Origin: Sphingomonas abietis
Lineage (GTDB): Bacteria; Pseudomonadota; Alphaproteobacteria; Sphingomonadales; Sphingomonadaceae
Direction: 5' to 3'
NCBI RefSeq assembly: GCF_027625475.1
Contig: NZ_CP115174.1
Span: forward strand, 1,178,001 to 1,242,000
Length of the DNA stretch: 64,000 bases
A model generated the notes under the pieces. It was not told where the DNA came from. It saw nothing but the letters and a program-made list of their open reading frames with translations, and did not search any database. Within the stretch, counting starts at the first letter, position 1, and every line of letters begins with the position of its first letter. Made by a program: the position numbers and the translations under genes. Below, piece by piece: positions 1 through 8,178 of the stretch.

Positions 1-573
1 GCCGGCGTCACCCGGATCGTCTATACCAGCCTGCTCCATGCCGATGTCTCGCCGCTCAGCCTGGCGGCCGAGCATCTGGCGACCGAAGCCGATCTCGCCG
101 CGTCGGGCGTGCCGGCGACGATCCTGCGCAACGGCTGGTATACCGAGAATTATACCGGCTCGGTCGGCGGTGCGGTCGCCGGCGGGGCGTTTATCGGCAC
201 GTCGGGCGAAGGCCGCATCTCGTCCGCCACCCGCACAGACTATGCCGACGCCGCCGTCGCGGTGCTCATCGGCGCGGGCCATGAGGGCAAGGTCTATGAA
301 CTGGCTGGCGACGACGCCTATACGCTCGCCGATCTCGCCGCGGAGATTTCGCGCCAGACGGGCCAGGACATCCCCTACCGGAACCTGTCCGAGGCCGATT
401 ATGCGGCGGCGCTGGCCGGCTTCGGATTGCCGGCGGACTTTGCCGCGATGCTCGCCAGCTGGGGCACCGGCACCGCTGCCGGCGCGCTGTTCGACGATGG
501 CCGTGCGTTGTCGGCGCTGACCGGCAAGTCGACCACGCCGATGGCCGAATCGGTCAAGGCCGCGCTCGCCTGA
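1..573 (+). CDS. qorB: NAD(P)H:quinone oxidoreductase 2 (NmrA-like SDR), 5' end cut by window
   Basis: Frame +1 is open from the first base, so the N-terminal Rossmann glycine motif lies outside the window and 190 residues remain. The visible part runs in step with E. coli QorB/YtfG as I know it: YTSLLHADVSPL near the left edge, LRNGWYTENY, SATRTDYADAA, GHEGKVYELAGD, and an NLSEADYAAAL segment near the C-terminus. This family reduces quinones with NADPH in the cytosol. The gene ends in TGA at 571-573 and faces a leftward gene across a strong hairpin, so it closes its own transcription unit. Family assignment is secure. The physiological substrate is inferred. Confidence 0.88.
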   Translation, partial: AGVTRIVYTSLLHADVSPLSLAAEHLATEADLAASGVPATILRNGWYTENYTGSVGGAVAGGAFIGTSGEGRISSATRTDYADAAVAVLIGAGHEGKVYELAGDDAYTLADLAAEISRQTGQDIPYRNLSEADYAAALAGFGLPADFAAMLASWGTGTAAGALFDDGRALSALTGKSTTPMAESVKAALA

Positions 574-579
574 TCCGCG

Positions 580-617
580 CCGGGCGCTGGCGACCGCCTA
601 GCGACGCCAGCGCCCGG
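580..617. terminator. Bidirectional hairpin between qorB and the DUF2842 gene
   Basis: A perfect 13-bp inverted repeat (580-592 with 605-617) encloses a 12-base loop that contains the stop codon of the leftward gene. It sits exactly between two converging 3' ends, as expected for a shared terminator. There is no long T run, so its strength is uncertain. Confidence 0.6.
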
Positions 618-831
618 TCTCGCTCCATTGCAGGATGCGGCGGAGCGGCAATATCCAGATCCAGCCGATGCCGGCGACCAGATAGAACAGCCCCTGCACC
701 AGCGACGGCAGCCGCCCCACGGGATCGGCCAACTGCACGACCAGTCCCGCCCAGACGATGATCAGCACGAGGATCGCCAGCGCCCCCGCGGTGCGGCGCC
801 AGCTTGGCCGATAGGGTTCGGGCGGGATCAT
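598..831 (-). CDS. DUF2842 family small membrane protein
   Basis: A 77-residue protein starting MIPPEPYRPSWRR. It has two hydrophobic stretches (about residues 14-33 and 42-58) and an arginine-rich C-terminus (PLRRILQW, TGRWRR). Length, the PSWRR-type N-terminus and the two-helix layout fit DUF2842, a small alphaproteobacterial inner-membrane family of unknown function. I chose the start at 831 because its ATG overlaps the TGA of the upstream folate gene as ATGA (828-831), implying translational coupling. The longer in-frame extension upstream is only antisense reading of that gene. Function is unknown. Confidence 0.72.
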   Translation of the reverse strand: MIPPEPYRPSWRRTAGALAILVLIIVWAGLVVQLADPVGRLPSLVQGLFYLVAGIGWIWILPLRRILQWSETGRWRR

Positions 832-1391
832 GGCTCGATCCATTCCTTCTCGGTCACGATCGCGTGCAGCGGCATGTCCCATGGCTCGGGATGGAGGCGC
901 TCGACCTCCTGTATGCTCCACGCGACGCCGATCCGCCAAGCCTGCGGATGGGCCGCGAACCAGCGATCATAATAGCCGCCGCCCTGGCCGAGCCGGTGCC
1001 CGGCGCGATCGAAGCCGAGCAGCGGGGCCAGGATGATCGCCGGCGCGATCGGTCTGCCGTCGGCCGGCTGCGGGATGCCGGCAAGCCCGGGCTGCATCGT
1101 GATATCGGGATGCCAGCGGACGAAGTGCATGGCGTCGTCGCCGGGAACCGGCAGCGCCACCTCATGCCCGAGGTGGAAGGCGCGCGACAGGAAGGGCAGG
1201 ATATCGGGTTCGCCGCGATGGGCGACATAGCCGGCAATCGGCCCTTCGCGGGACAATAGCGGGGCAAGCCGGCGTTCGATCGCGGCGGCGTCGCCCACGA
1301 AAGCACGCCTGCGCGCCCGCAACGCGCGCCGCTGCTCGGCCTTGTCGAGGGCATCGAAACCGGGGTCAGGGATGGGTGGTGGGACCGCCAT
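828..1391 (-). CDS. fau: 5-formyltetrahydrofolate cyclo-ligase
   Basis: This 187-residue cytosolic enzyme converts 5-formyl-THF to 5,10-methenyl-THF using ATP, which returns an inhibitory folate to the one-carbon pool. The family signature is clear: LAPLLGFDRAGHRLGQGGGY (about residues 122-141) followed by YDR, the nucleotide-binding glycine loop, and an N-terminal Arg-rich helix (RRALRARRRAF) that fits the substrate/ATP site. Its position downstream of zapA with a 6S RNA candidate between them reproduces the widespread proteobacterial zapA-ssrS-fau (ygfA) order. It overlaps the DUF2842 gene by four bases. Confidence 0.93.
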   Translation of the reverse strand: MAVPPPIPDPGFDALDKAEQRRALRARRRAFVGDAAAIERRLAPLLSREGPIAGYVAHRGEPDILPFLSRAFHLGHEVALPVPGDDAMHFVRWHPDITMQPGLAGIPQPADGRPIAPAIILAPLLGFDRAGHRLGQGGGYYDRWFAAHPQAWRIGVAWSIQEVERLHPEPWDMPLHAIVTEKEWIEP

Positions 1392-1409
1392 GACCGTTTG
1401 CTGGAATAT

Positions 1410-1545
1410 CCTCTGACGCCTTTTACGTCAGGTGGGAACCATATAGTGCGGACCAGGATCCGCCCAGAGACAGCCCCCTTAGGATGTGAATCGCCTCAGG
1501 GATGTTCGCAAAAGCTCGTATCGGGCAGTGCCCACCGCCGAACAA
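1410..1545 (-). ncRNA. ssrS: 6S RNA candidate
   Basis: The roughly 155-bp gap between zapA and fau holds no ORF and is the standard proteobacterial site of 6S RNA, which binds sigma-70 RNA polymerase in stationary phase. On the minus strand it reads CCCTGAGGCGATT (plus 1489-1501), close to the CCCCTGAGCCGAT at the 5' side of the E. coli 6S central bulge. An outer stem can form between GGTGGG (1531-1536) and CCCACC (1431-1436), and a hairpin CTGACG/CGTCAG (1413-1431) follows as a possible terminator. Ends are approximate. Identity rests on synteny, the bulge motif and foldability, not a covariance search. Confidence 0.7.
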
Positions 1546-1546
1546 T

Positions 1547-1864
1547 CTAGGCGTTCTCGCCCGGCTTCTCAAGTCGCATGGCGATGCTTTCCAGTTTCTC
1601 GGCGCAGCGCTCCATCGCGGTGATGCGCTGGGCCTCCTCGATCCGGCCCTTGGCGGCGGCGTTGCGCGCCTCGTCCAGCTCATCGGCGAGCAGCAGCGCG
1701 GTCAGCAGCAGCTCGCGCGCCTCGCTGGCCTTGCCGATCGCCCTGGAGACGTCGCCGATCTTGGCATCGACCAGCCGGCCGAGCAGCCGCAGCCGATCCT
1801 CCTCGCCATCGCGGCAGGTCAGTTCGTGGCGCCGGCCGCCGATCTCGATCTCCACCTGCGCCAT
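1547..1864 (-). CDS. zapA: Cell division protein ZapA
   Basis: A 105-residue protein with the ZapA layout: an N-terminal beta region that begins VEIEIGGRRHELTCRDGEE and continues through RLRLLGRLVDAKIGDV, followed by a long C-terminal helix (about residues 45-100) suited to a coiled-coil dimer. ZapA binds FtsZ and bundles protofilaments at the division site. Its ATG overlaps the TGA of the preceding coiled-coil gene as TGATG (1862-1866), so the two are probably translated together. The 6S RNA candidate starts immediately downstream and may come from read-through plus its own promoter. Confidence 0.9.
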   Translation of the reverse strand: MAQVEIEIGGRRHELTCRDGEEDRLRLLGRLVDAKIGDVSRAIGKASEARELLLTALLLADELDEARNAAAKGRIEEAQRITAMERCAEKLESIAMRLEKPGENA

Positions 1865-2082
1865 CAGCCCTGTCCCTCGATCAGGCGATCGAGCCGGGCG
1901 AGGGCGTCGGTCGCGCCGTCGTGGAGCTTGCGGTGTCGGGCCTCCAGCGCGGCGAGGCGCCCGTCGTCGGCACCGTTCGCGGGCAGGGGCGCGGAGGCCG
2001 CAGGCGAGGCCACGGCCTCCGCGACACGTTCGATAGCGGCTTCAATACGGGCCAAGGCCTGTTGGAAACGCTGGCTTTCCAT
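1864..2082 (-). CDS. Small coiled-coil protein upstream of zapA
   Basis: A 72-residue protein (MESQRFQQALARIEAAIERV...) consisting of two helical, heptad-like segments separated by an Ala/Pro linker (AVASPAASAPLP). No enzyme motif is visible. I chose the ATG at 2082 because GAAG lies about eight bases upstream; the in-frame ATG at 2088 sits too close to it. The one-base stop/start overlap with zapA suggests a role in division, possibly as a ZapA partner, but this is inference. A small helical gene ahead of zapA is common in alphaproteobacteria and generally uncharacterised. Confidence 0.65.
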   Translation of the reverse strand: MESQRFQQALARIEAAIERVAEAVASPAASAPLPANGADDGRLAALEARHRKLHDGATDALARLDRLIEGQG

Positions 2083-2276
2083 GGTCATGCTTCGGCATAG
2101 CACGGCCCCGCGCGGACGCAACGGCAGCCCGCCGCGGTTGACGTTCGCTCAGGCGCAGGACAAAGGGGCGGGCGACCGGGCCTGACTCACTGGCCCGCCT
2201 GTTTTCCGGGAGGCCGCCGGCCATCCATTCCTGCGTGCCGGCGTTCGCCCATCGATTGCCCGAGGGAGAGACGACA

Positions 2277-3284
2277 ATGGCTGTTAAGGTTGCGATCAAC
2301 GGCTTCGGCCGCATCGGCCGGTTGGTTGCGCGTGCGATTCTGGAGCGGCCGGATTGCGGGCTCGAGCTGGTCTCGATCAACGATCTCGGCAAGCCCGAGG
2401 ACAATGCCCGCCTGTTCAAGCGCGATTCGGTCCATGGCACCTGGAAGGGCACCGTCGAGGTCGACGGCCATGATCTGATCATCGACGGCAAGCGTATCGG
2501 CGTCACCGCCGAGCGTGATCCGGCCAATCTGCCGCACGCCGCCAACGGCGTCGACATCGCGCTGGAATGCACCGGCTTTTTCACCGATCGCGACTCCGCC
2601 GGCAAGCATCTCGCCGCCGGCGCCAAGAAGGTGCTGATCTCGGCCCCGGCCAAGGGTGTCGACCTCACCGTCGTGTTCGGCGTCAACCACGAGAAGATCA
2701 CGTCGGAGATGACGATCATCTCCAATGCCTCCTGCACGACCAACTGCCTGGCGCCGGTCGCCAAGGTGCTGAACGATGCGATCGGCATCGAGCGCGGCCT
2801 GATGACCACCATCCACGCCTACACCAACGACCAGAAGATCCTCGATCAGGTCCACAGCGATCCGCGCCGGGCACGCGCCGCCGCGATGTCGATGATCCCG
2901 ACCACCACCGGCGCAGCCCGCGCCGTGGGCGAGGTGCTGCCCGAGCTGAAGGGCAAGCTGGATGGCTCGGCCATCCGCGTGCCGACGCCCAACGTCTCGA
3001 TCATCGACCTGACCTTCACGCCCAAGCGCGACACCACCAAGGACGAGGTCAACGCGCTGCTCAAGGCGGCCGCCGAAGGCCCGCTGAAGGGCGTGCTCGA
3101 TTACACCGACGAGCCGCTGGTTTCGATCGATCTCAACGGTGCGCCGGTCTCCTCGACCGTCGACAGCCTCGAGACGACGGTGCTCGAGGGCAAGCTGGTC
3201 CGCGTGCTCAGCTGGTACGACAATGAATGGGGTTTCTCGAACCGCATGGTCGACACGGCCGGCGCGATCGCCAAGACGCTCTGA
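2277..3284 (+). CDS. gap: Glyceraldehyde-3-phosphate dehydrogenase, type I
   Basis: A 335-residue enzyme converting glyceraldehyde 3-phosphate, NAD and phosphate to 1,3-bisphosphoglycerate. The Rossmann motif INGFGRIGR (residues 7-15), Asp36 in SINDL (typical of NAD preference), the catalytic [12 protein letters not shown] motif and WYDNEWGF near the C-terminus are intact. The ATG at 2277 is preceded by GAGGGAGAGACGACA, a good ribosome site; an upstream in-frame ATG at 2235 would add 14 unconserved residues. It leads the glycolytic block. Many alphaproteobacteria have tkt just upstream of gap, and that gene is absent here. A 6-bp hairpin (2177-2197) followed by CCTGTTTT lies in the leader. 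Confidence 0.97.
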   Translation: MAVKVAINGFGRIGRLVARAILERPDCGLELVSINDLGKPEDNARLFKRDSVHGTWKGTVEVDGHDLIIDGKRIGVTAERDPANLPHAANGVDIALECTGFFTDRDSAGKHLAAGAKKVLISAPAKGVDLTVVFGVNHEKITSEMTIISNASCTTNCLAPVAKVLNDAIGIERGLMTTIHAYTNDQKILDQVHSDPRRARAAAMSMIPTTTGAARAVGEVLPELKGKLDGSAIRVPTPNVSIIDLTFTPKRDTTKDEVNALLKAAAEGPLKGVLDYTDEPLVSIDLNGAPVSSTVDSLETTVLEGKLVRVLSWYDNEWGFSNRMVDTAGAIAKTL

Positions 3285-3301
3285 GACTTGCGTTCGGCAT
3301 A

Positions 3302-3399
3302 CCCTTTCCCCGTTCGTCCTGAGCCCGTCGAAGGACATGCCACAGGCGCATCGCCCGGGGCACGTGCTTCGACTTCGCTCAGCACGAACGGGGAGAAGG
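3302..3399. repeat. REP-like palindromic element, family A
   Basis: Two long imperfect arms (left about 3302-3335, right about 3364-3399) are reverse complements around a roughly 28-base centre. The core reads CCCCGTTCGTCCTGAGC on the left and GCTCAGCACGAACGGGG on the right. A second copy lies at 32360-32431 and a half copy at 23241-23265. Such elements are common extragenic palindromes in sphingomonads. The outer edge of the right arm (GGGAGAAGG) also supplies the likely ribosome site of the next gene. Confidence 0.82.
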
Positions 3400-3406
3400 T
3401 GACGGC

Positions 3407-3907
3407 GTGCCGAGCGGGAGCGCCGGTGTGACCGGCCGTCTCCTCGGCATTGCGAGGAAAAGCCGCCCCAAGGGCGCGGTCGAGACGATCGACCGCGCCC
3501 TTGTCGGGCTGGAGAGCGGCATCGAGGGCGATTTTCGCGGCAGGATCAAGCCCGGCGGCAGGGGCCGCCGGCAGGTCACCGCGATGATGAAGGCGGACTG
3601 GGATGCGGCGATGGCGGAACTCGGTCATCCGCCGGTCGTCTGGTCGGACAGGCGGGTGAACCTGCTGGTCGACGGCATCGATCTGCCGCGCGATCCGGGC
3701 GCGCGCCTGCGGATCGGTTCGGCATTGTTCGAGATCACCGGGGAATGCGATCCCTGCCAGCGCATGGAAGGCGTGGCGGTGGGGCTCGAAGCGGCGCTGA
3801 CGCCGGACTGGCGCGGCGGTCGCACGATGCGCGTGATCGGGGCGGGCGCGATCGCGCTCGGCGACCCGGTAACGCTGGACATTCACAATTTGCGGGAGGC
3901 GGTATGA
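3407..3907 (+). CDS. MOSC domain-containing protein
   Basis: A 166-residue single-domain MOSC protein. MOSC domains carry sulfur in molybdenum-cofactor sulfurases and related proteins. Family hallmarks here are the [11 protein letters not shown] and [20 protein letters not shown] region with paired cysteines (ECDPCQRM, near residues 113-116) and a C-terminal [13 protein letters not shown] strand pair. The start is GTG at 3407, with GGAGAAGG spaced about eight bases upstream inside the REP arm; a GTG at 3428 is the alternative. Its TGA overlaps the pgk ATG as ATGA (3904-3907), so it is coupled to pgk although it has no glycolytic role that I know of. Confidence 0.8.
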   Translation: MPSGSAGVTGRLLGIARKSRPKGAVETIDRALVGLESGIEGDFRGRIKPGGRGRRQVTAMMKADWDAAMAELGHPPVVWSDRRVNLLVDGIDLPRDPGARLRIGSALFEITGECDPCQRMEGVAVGLEAALTPDWRGGRTMRVIGAGAIALGDPVTLDIHNLREAV

Positions 3908-5100
3908 CTTCGTTCAAGACACTCGACGACATCGGTGACGTGAAGGGCAAGCGCGTGCTGGTCCGCGAGGATCTCAACGTGCCGATGGACGGTGCGCGGG
4001 TCACCGACGATACGCGCCTGCGCGCTGCCGCGCCGACCATCGCCGAACTCTCCGACAAGGGCGCGATCGTGCTGATCCTCGCCCATTTCGGCCGCCCCAA
4101 GGGCGAGCGCAACCCGGATATGAGCCTCGCGCTCGTCACCCATGCGCTGCGCGACGTGCTCGGCCGCGAGGTCGCCTTCATCGACGATTGCGTGGGCGAG
4201 GATGCGGAGGCCGCCGTCGCGCGGCTGGAGCCTGGCCAGATCGCGATCCTGGAGAATACCCGCTTCCACAAGGGCGAGGAAAAGAATGATCCCGCGCTGG
4301 CCGAAGCGATGGCGAAGCTCGGCGATCTGTATGTGAACGATGCCTTCTCGGCCGCGCACCGCGCCCATGCTTCCACCGAGGGGCTCGCCCACCAGCTGCC
4401 GGCCTATGCCGGCCGCGCGATGGAGGCGGAACTGACCGCGCTGGAGAAGGCGCTGGGCAACCCCGAGCATCCGGTCGCGGCCGTGGTCGGCGGCGCCAAG
4501 GTCTCGACCAAGCTCGACGTGCTCAAGCATCTCGTCGCCAAGGTCGATCACCTGATCATCGGCGGCGGCATGGCCAACACCTTCCTCGCCGCGCGCGGCG
4601 TCGATGTCGGCAAGTCGCTGTGCGAGCACGACCTGACCGGCACCGCCGACGAGATCCTCGAGGCGGCCGACAGGGCCAATTGCACCGTCCATCTGCCCTA
4701 TGACGTGGTGGTGGCGAAGGAATTCCGCGCCAACCCGCCGACCCGCACCGTCAACGTCCACGAGGTCGCTGCCGACGAGATGATCCTCGACGTCGGCCCA
4801 GCCGCGGTCGAGGCGCTGGGCGACGTGCTCAAGAATTGCCGCACTTTGGTGTGGAACGGGCCGATGGGCGCGTTCGAGACGCCGCCGTTCGACGCCGCCA
4901 CGGTCAGCCTCGCCAAGACGGCGGCGGCGCTGACCCAGGACGGCAGCCTCGTCTCGGTGGCGGGCGGCGGCGACACCGTCGCGGCGCTCAACCAGGCCGG
5001 CGTGGCCGACGCCTTCACCTTCGTCTCGACGGCGGGCGGCGCCTTCCTCGAATGGATGGAAGGCAAGGAGCTCCCGGGCGTCGCGGCACTCACGGCATGA
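3904..5100 (+). CDS. pgk: Phosphoglycerate kinase
   Basis: A 398-residue, two-domain cytosolic kinase that transfers phosphate from 1,3-bisphosphoglycerate to ADP. Visible hallmarks are [12 protein letters not shown] (residues 19-30), [22 protein letters not shown], the hinge [34 protein letters not shown] and the C-terminal [11 protein letters not shown] with [10 protein letters not shown]. Length is normal. The start is the ATG at 3904 overlapping the MOSC stop, and the end overlaps the ATG of the VOC gene (5097-5100), so three genes are chained by four-base overlaps. It acts directly after gap, whose gene lies one place upstream. Confidence 0.97.
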   Translation: MTSFKTLDDIGDVKGKRVLVREDLNVPMDGARVTDDTRLRAAAPTIAELSDKGAIVLILAHFGRPKGERNPDMSLALVTHALRDVLGREVAFIDDCVGEDAEAAVARLEPGQIAILENTRFHKGEEKNDPALAEAMAKLGDLYVNDAFSAAHRAHASTEGLAHQLPAYAGRAMEAELTALEKALGNPEHPVAAVVGGAKVSTKLDVLKHLVAKVDHLIIGGGMANTFLAARGVDVGKSLCEHDLTGTADEILEAADRANCTVHLPYDVVVAKEFRANPPTRTVNVHEVAADEMILDVGPAAVEALGDVLKNCRTLVWNGPMGAFETPPFDAATVSLAKTAAALTQDGSLVSVAGGGDTVAALNQAGVADAFTFVSTAGGAFLEWMEGKELPGVAALTA

Positions 5101-5525
5101 TCACCATCCGGGCGATCGACCATGTGGTGCTCCGCGTGGTCGATCTCGACCGGATGGCGCGTTTCTACATTGATGTGCTGGGCGCCCGATTCGAGCGGCA
5201 TCAGGAGCAGATCGGCCTCTACCAGCTGCGCGTCGGCGAGGCGCTGATCGATCTCGTGCCGGTCGATTCCAAGGCGGGGCGGGTCGGCGGCGCGGCGCCG
5301 GGCCAGGAAGGCCGCAACGTCGATCACATCTGCTTCCGCGTGCTGCCATGGGATGGCCCGGCGATCCTGAAGGAACTGAAAGGGCACGGCATCACCGCCG
5401 AGATCCTTTCCCGCTACGGTTCGGATGGCGAGGGGCCATCCATCTATCTGGACGATCCCGAGGGCAATACGCTGGAGCTGAAAGGGCCGCCCTGGGCGCC
5501 CGTTCCGAAATCGGATTGGAAATGA
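5097..5525 (+). CDS. VOC-superfamily (glyoxalase/dioxygenase-like) protein
   Basis: A 142-residue protein made of two beta-alpha-beta-beta-beta modules: [21 protein letters not shown] at the N-terminus and NVDHICFRV in the second half, closing with [16 protein letters not shown]. The retained metal-ligand pattern (His in IDHV, His in DHICF, Glu in LELKG) fits a divalent-metal VOC enzyme such as a lactoylglutathione lyase-like or vicinal-oxygen-chelate protein. The substrate cannot be read from sequence. It overlaps pgk by four bases. Its place between pgk and fda suggests detoxification of triose-derived methylglyoxal, but that is inference only. Confidence 0.78.
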   Translation: MITIRAIDHVVLRVVDLDRMARFYIDVLGARFERHQEQIGLYQLRVGEALIDLVPVDSKAGRVGGAAPGQEGRNVDHICFRVLPWDGPAILKELKGHGITAEILSRYGSDGEGPSIYLDDPEGNTLELKGPPWAPVPKSDWK

Positions 5526-5540
5526 TTGTGCGTGACGGCG

Positions 5541-5570
5541 TTGTCAGCCTTGCCGTCACCGGCTTAGTAT
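5541..5570 (+). promoter_or_regulatory. Possible sigma-70 promoter for fda
   Basis: TTGTCA (5541-5546) matches the -35 consensus at five of six positions and TAGTAT (5565-5570) resembles a -10 box, with an 18-base spacer. The pair lies in the 82-bp gap ahead of the fda start, in a locally AT-richer stretch. No experimental support is available. Confidence 0.4.
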
Positions 5571-5607
5571 TTATTGCACCGCACAATCCCAAGGAGCGAG
5601 GGCCTCG

Positions 5608-6501
5608 ATGACCGATCCGAAGATGATGGCGCAGATGACCGGCGGGGCGGGTTTCATCGCCGCGCTCGACCAGAGCGGCGGTTCCACCCCCGGCGCGCTC
5701 AAGGCCTATGGCGTCCCCGAAAGCGATTATGCCACCGAAGCGGGCATGTTCGAGGCGATCCACCAGATGCGCGTCCGCATCATCACCGCGCCGTCCTTCA
5801 CCGGCCAGAAAGTGCTGGCCGCGATCCTGTTCGAGAAGACCATGGACGGGCAGGCCGATGGCGTGCCGGTGCCGACCGCGCTGTGGAATCGCGGCGTCGT
5901 GCCCTTCCTGAAGATGGACAAGGGGCTGGAGGACGAGGCAAACGGCGTGCAACTGATGAAGCCGATCCCCGGCCTCGATCCGCTGCTCGAGCGCGCGGTG
6001 AAGCTCGGCGTGTTCGGCACCAAGATGCGCTCGGTGATCAAGGCGGCGAACCGCGAGGGCATCGCCGCGATCGTAAAGCAGCAGTTCGCCATCGCCGAGC
6101 AGATCATCGGCCACGGGTTGATGCCGATCATCGAGCCCGAAGTCTCGATCAAGGCGCCCGACCGCGAGGCGATCGAGGATATCCTGCTCGACGAGATCAC
6201 GAAGGCGCTGGATGCGATGACCGGCGACAAGCAGGTGATGCTCAAGCTGTCGATCCCGGCCAAGCCCGATCTCTACGCGCCGCTGATCGGCCATCTGCGC
6301 GTGACCCGCGTGGTGGCGCTGTCCGGTGGCTATGCGCGCGCCGAGGCATGCGAGCATCTCGCCCATAACCACGGCATGATCGGCAGCTTCTCGCGCGCGC
6401 TGCTGGAAGACCTCCGCCACGGCATGACCGACGGCGAGTTCGATGCGGCGCTCGCCGCGGCGATCGACGAAATCTACACCGCCTCGGTGGTGAAGGCGTA
6501 G
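5608..6501 (+). CDS. fda: Class I fructose-bisphosphate aldolase (bacterial Fda type)
   Basis: A 297-residue metal-independent aldolase cleaving fructose 1,6-bisphosphate to dihydroxyacetone phosphate and glyceraldehyde 3-phosphate. It follows the short bacterial class I type seen in Staphylococcus: GFIAALDQSGGSTP (residues 15-28), RIITAPSF, GVQLMKPIP, FGTKMRS, MPIIEPEV, then MLKLSIP, where Lys213 is the likely Schiff-base lysine, and VVALSGGYAR for phosphate binding. The ATG follows AAGGAGCGAGG. It probably has its own promoter in the preceding gap. With gap and pgk upstream and tpiA at 54 kb, most of the triose section of glycolysis lies in this window. Confidence 0.94.
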   Translation: MTDPKMMAQMTGGAGFIAALDQSGGSTPGALKAYGVPESDYATEAGMFEAIHQMRVRIITAPSFTGQKVLAAILFEKTMDGQADGVPVPTALWNRGVVPFLKMDKGLEDEANGVQLMKPIPGLDPLLERAVKLGVFGTKMRSVIKAANREGIAAIVKQQFAIAEQIIGHGLMPIIEPEVSIKAPDREAIEDILLDEITKALDAMTGDKQVMLKLSIPAKPDLYAPLIGHLRVTRVVALSGGYARAEACEHLAHNHGMIGSFSRALLEDLRHGMTDGEFDAALAAAIDEIYTASVVKA

Positions 6502-6508
6502 GCGACAG

Positions 6509-7036
6509 GTGACGACCGCCGCGCCATCGTCGGATGGTGGTGCGGCGGTCCTGTCCTTCGCCTATCATCGCAGCATCGGCCCGATGCTGGGCGTGCTGAT
6601 GGGGCTCGCCATCGTCGAGACCATCGTCGTCCACATCCTCGCCATGGCGATCTGGGGCTGGAAGGTGGCGCTGGCACTGTCGCTGCTGGATATTGCGGTC
6701 ATCGTCATGCTCGTCAGGCTGCTGCGCTCGTTCCGGCGCTGGCCGGTGACGATCGCGGGGCGCACGCTCACCATGCGGCTGGGTCGCCGCCTCTCCGTCA
6801 CCGTCGATATCGACGATATTGCGGGCGTTCGGACAGGCTGGGATCAGGACGCGATCAAGCGAAAAACGACCCTGAATCTTGCGCTGATCGCCTGGCCGAA
6901 CATCATGTTCGATCTGCGCGAGCCGATCAAAGTGAGGCGTCGGCGCATCATATCGACGATTGCGCACCGTCTGGACGATCCCGCCGCTTTCCACGCCGCG
7001 ATCGCGAGTCTAGAGCGCGGGCATGGAGATCGATGA
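6509..7036 (+). CDS. Uncharacterised two-TM membrane protein
   Basis: A 175-residue protein starting at GTG 6509, eight bases after fda. Two transmembrane helices are predictable by eye (about residues 24-47 and 52-72). They are followed by a basic patch (LLRSFRRWP) and a soluble C-terminal part that looks like a small beta-rich PH-like domain (TIAGRTLTMRLGRRLSVTVDIDDIAGVRTG). I recognise no family. Its 3' end overlaps the thiE start by 14 bases, so it is probably translated with thiE. A membrane-anchored PH-like domain is the best structural guess. Confidence 0.6.
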   Translation: MTTAAPSSDGGAAVLSFAYHRSIGPMLGVLMGLAIVETIVVHILAMAIWGWKVALALSLLDIAVIVMLVRLLRSFRRWPVTIAGRTLTMRLGRRLSVTVDIDDIAGVRTGWDQDAIKRKTTLNLALIAWPNIMFDLREPIKVRRRRIISTIAHRLDDPAAFHAAIASLERGHGDR

Positions 7037-7715
7037 ATCTGAACTGAAGCTTGATCCAGGCTTCGCCGCGCGGTTCGAGGATGATCGGCGTCGGCCGCCG
7101 TGCCAACTCTATCTGATCTCGCCGCCCGCGATCACCACGGATTTCGTGGATACGCTGGCGGCGGCGTTCGATGGCGGGCCGGTGGCGGCGTTCCAGCTGC
7201 GCCTCAAGGGCCTGATCGACGATCATGCGATCGCCAAGCTCGCCGAACCGATCCAGAAGCTGTGCGCGGATCGCGATGTCGCCTTCATCGTCAACGACTC
7301 GATCGGCCTCGCCAAAAGGCTGGGCGCCGACGGCGTGCATCTCGGCCAGGAGGATGGCGACGCGCGCGAGGCGCGGGACGTGCTCGGGCCGTCGGTGCAG
7401 ATCGGCGTGACCTGCCATGACAGCCGCCATCTCGCGATGGAAGCGGGCGAGGCCGGGGCCGACTATGTGGCGTTCGGCGCCTTCTACCCGACCACCACCA
7501 AGGAGACCAAGCACCAGGCCGAGCTCTCCCTTCTCGGCTGGTGGACGACGCTGTTCGAATTGCCGTGCGTGGCGATCGGCGGGATCACGCCGCAGAATGC
7601 GCCGCCCCTGATCGCGGCCGGTGCCGATTTCCTCGCGGTGTGCGGTGCCGTCTGGAACGATCCGGCCGGGCCGGCAGCGGCGATCGCGGCGTTCGACGCG
7701 GTGCTCAAGGGATGA
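7023..7715 (+). CDS. thiE: Thiamine phosphate synthase
   Basis: A 230-residue TIM-barrel enzyme that joins hydroxymethylpyrimidine pyrophosphate and thiazole phosphate to make thiamine phosphate. Visible hallmarks are FQLRLKG (substrate-binding strand), VAFIVNDSIGLAKRLGADGV followed by HLGQED, IGVTCHDS, a YVAFGAFYPTTTKE segment with the pyrophosphate-contacting Thr-rich loop, and VAIGGITPQNAPPLIAAGAD. An N-terminal extension of about 25 residues precedes the barrel. The only in-frame start is the ATG at 7023, which overlaps the previous gene. No TPP riboswitch is evident upstream, so regulation may be through the shared transcript. Confidence 0.88.
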   Translation: MEIDESELKLDPGFAARFEDDRRRPPCQLYLISPPAITTDFVDTLAAAFDGGPVAAFQLRLKGLIDDHAIAKLAEPIQKLCADRDVAFIVNDSIGLAKRLGADGVHLGQEDGDAREARDVLGPSVQIGVTCHDSRHLAMEAGEAGADYVAFGAFYPTTTKETKHQAELSLLGWWTTLFELPCVAIGGITPQNAPPLIAAGADFLAVCGAVWNDPAGPAAAIAAFDAVLKG

Positions 7716-8122
7716 TCCGCCGCGCCGCCCGCGTCGCCGCGCTCGTCGCGGCCGGGGTGGATTGCGCCGGCGCGTGGCTGGATTGGCGGCAGGGCGACCT
7801 GCACCTGTCGCTGCGCTGGGCGGCGCTGGCGACGGCGATCGCGCTGGTGCCCTGCGCCATCGCCTTTCTCGCCGCGATCGCCCGGCGATTGCGCGAGCCG
7901 GCCGGATCGCACGGCCCGGTGCGGACGGTCGACACCATCCGGCTGCCGCTGGTGGTGCCGCGCGGCTATGTCGGTGCGGCGGTGCTGGGCGGCATCGCCA
8001 CCCTGGCGGCGATGGGCGAGGGATTCGGTTTCTACATCTTCCTCGCCGGCGTCGCGCTGATCGCGCTGGCGCTCTCCCAGGCGACCTCGCGGCCGGCGAT
8101 CCCGACGCTCCGCCGCGTCTGA
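7712..8122 (+). CDS. Uncharacterised three-TM membrane protein
   Basis: A 136-residue hydrophobic protein whose ATG overlaps the thiE stop as ATGA (7712-7715). Three likely transmembrane segments lie at about residues 36-57, 86-101 and 104-122, with an Arg-rich cytoplasmic loop between the first two (ARRLREPAGS). No family motif is recognised. Coupling to thiE raises a transport or membrane-association role in thiamine metabolism as a possibility, but nothing in the sequence shows a substrate. Confidence 0.58.
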   Translation: MIRRAARVAALVAAGVDCAGAWLDWRQGDLHLSLRWAALATAIALVPCAIAFLAAIARRLREPAGSHGPVRTVDTIRLPLVVPRGYVGAAVLGGIATLAAMGEGFGFYIFLAGVALIALALSQATSRPAIPTLRRV

Positions 8123-8178
8123 GGGATATTTGAGCCGCTACAGGGCGTTACTCTCCCGTTACGACGCGGAGAGAATGC

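Noticed and set aside
2177..2205. Hairpin followed by CCTGTTTT upstream of gap considered as an attenuator
   Set aside because: Only a six-bp stem with a nine-base loop and no leader ORF; too weak for a claim.
2187..3338. Minus-strand reading frame across gap
   Set aside because: Shadow of the GAPDH gene in a GC-rich frame, with no plausible start region or motif.
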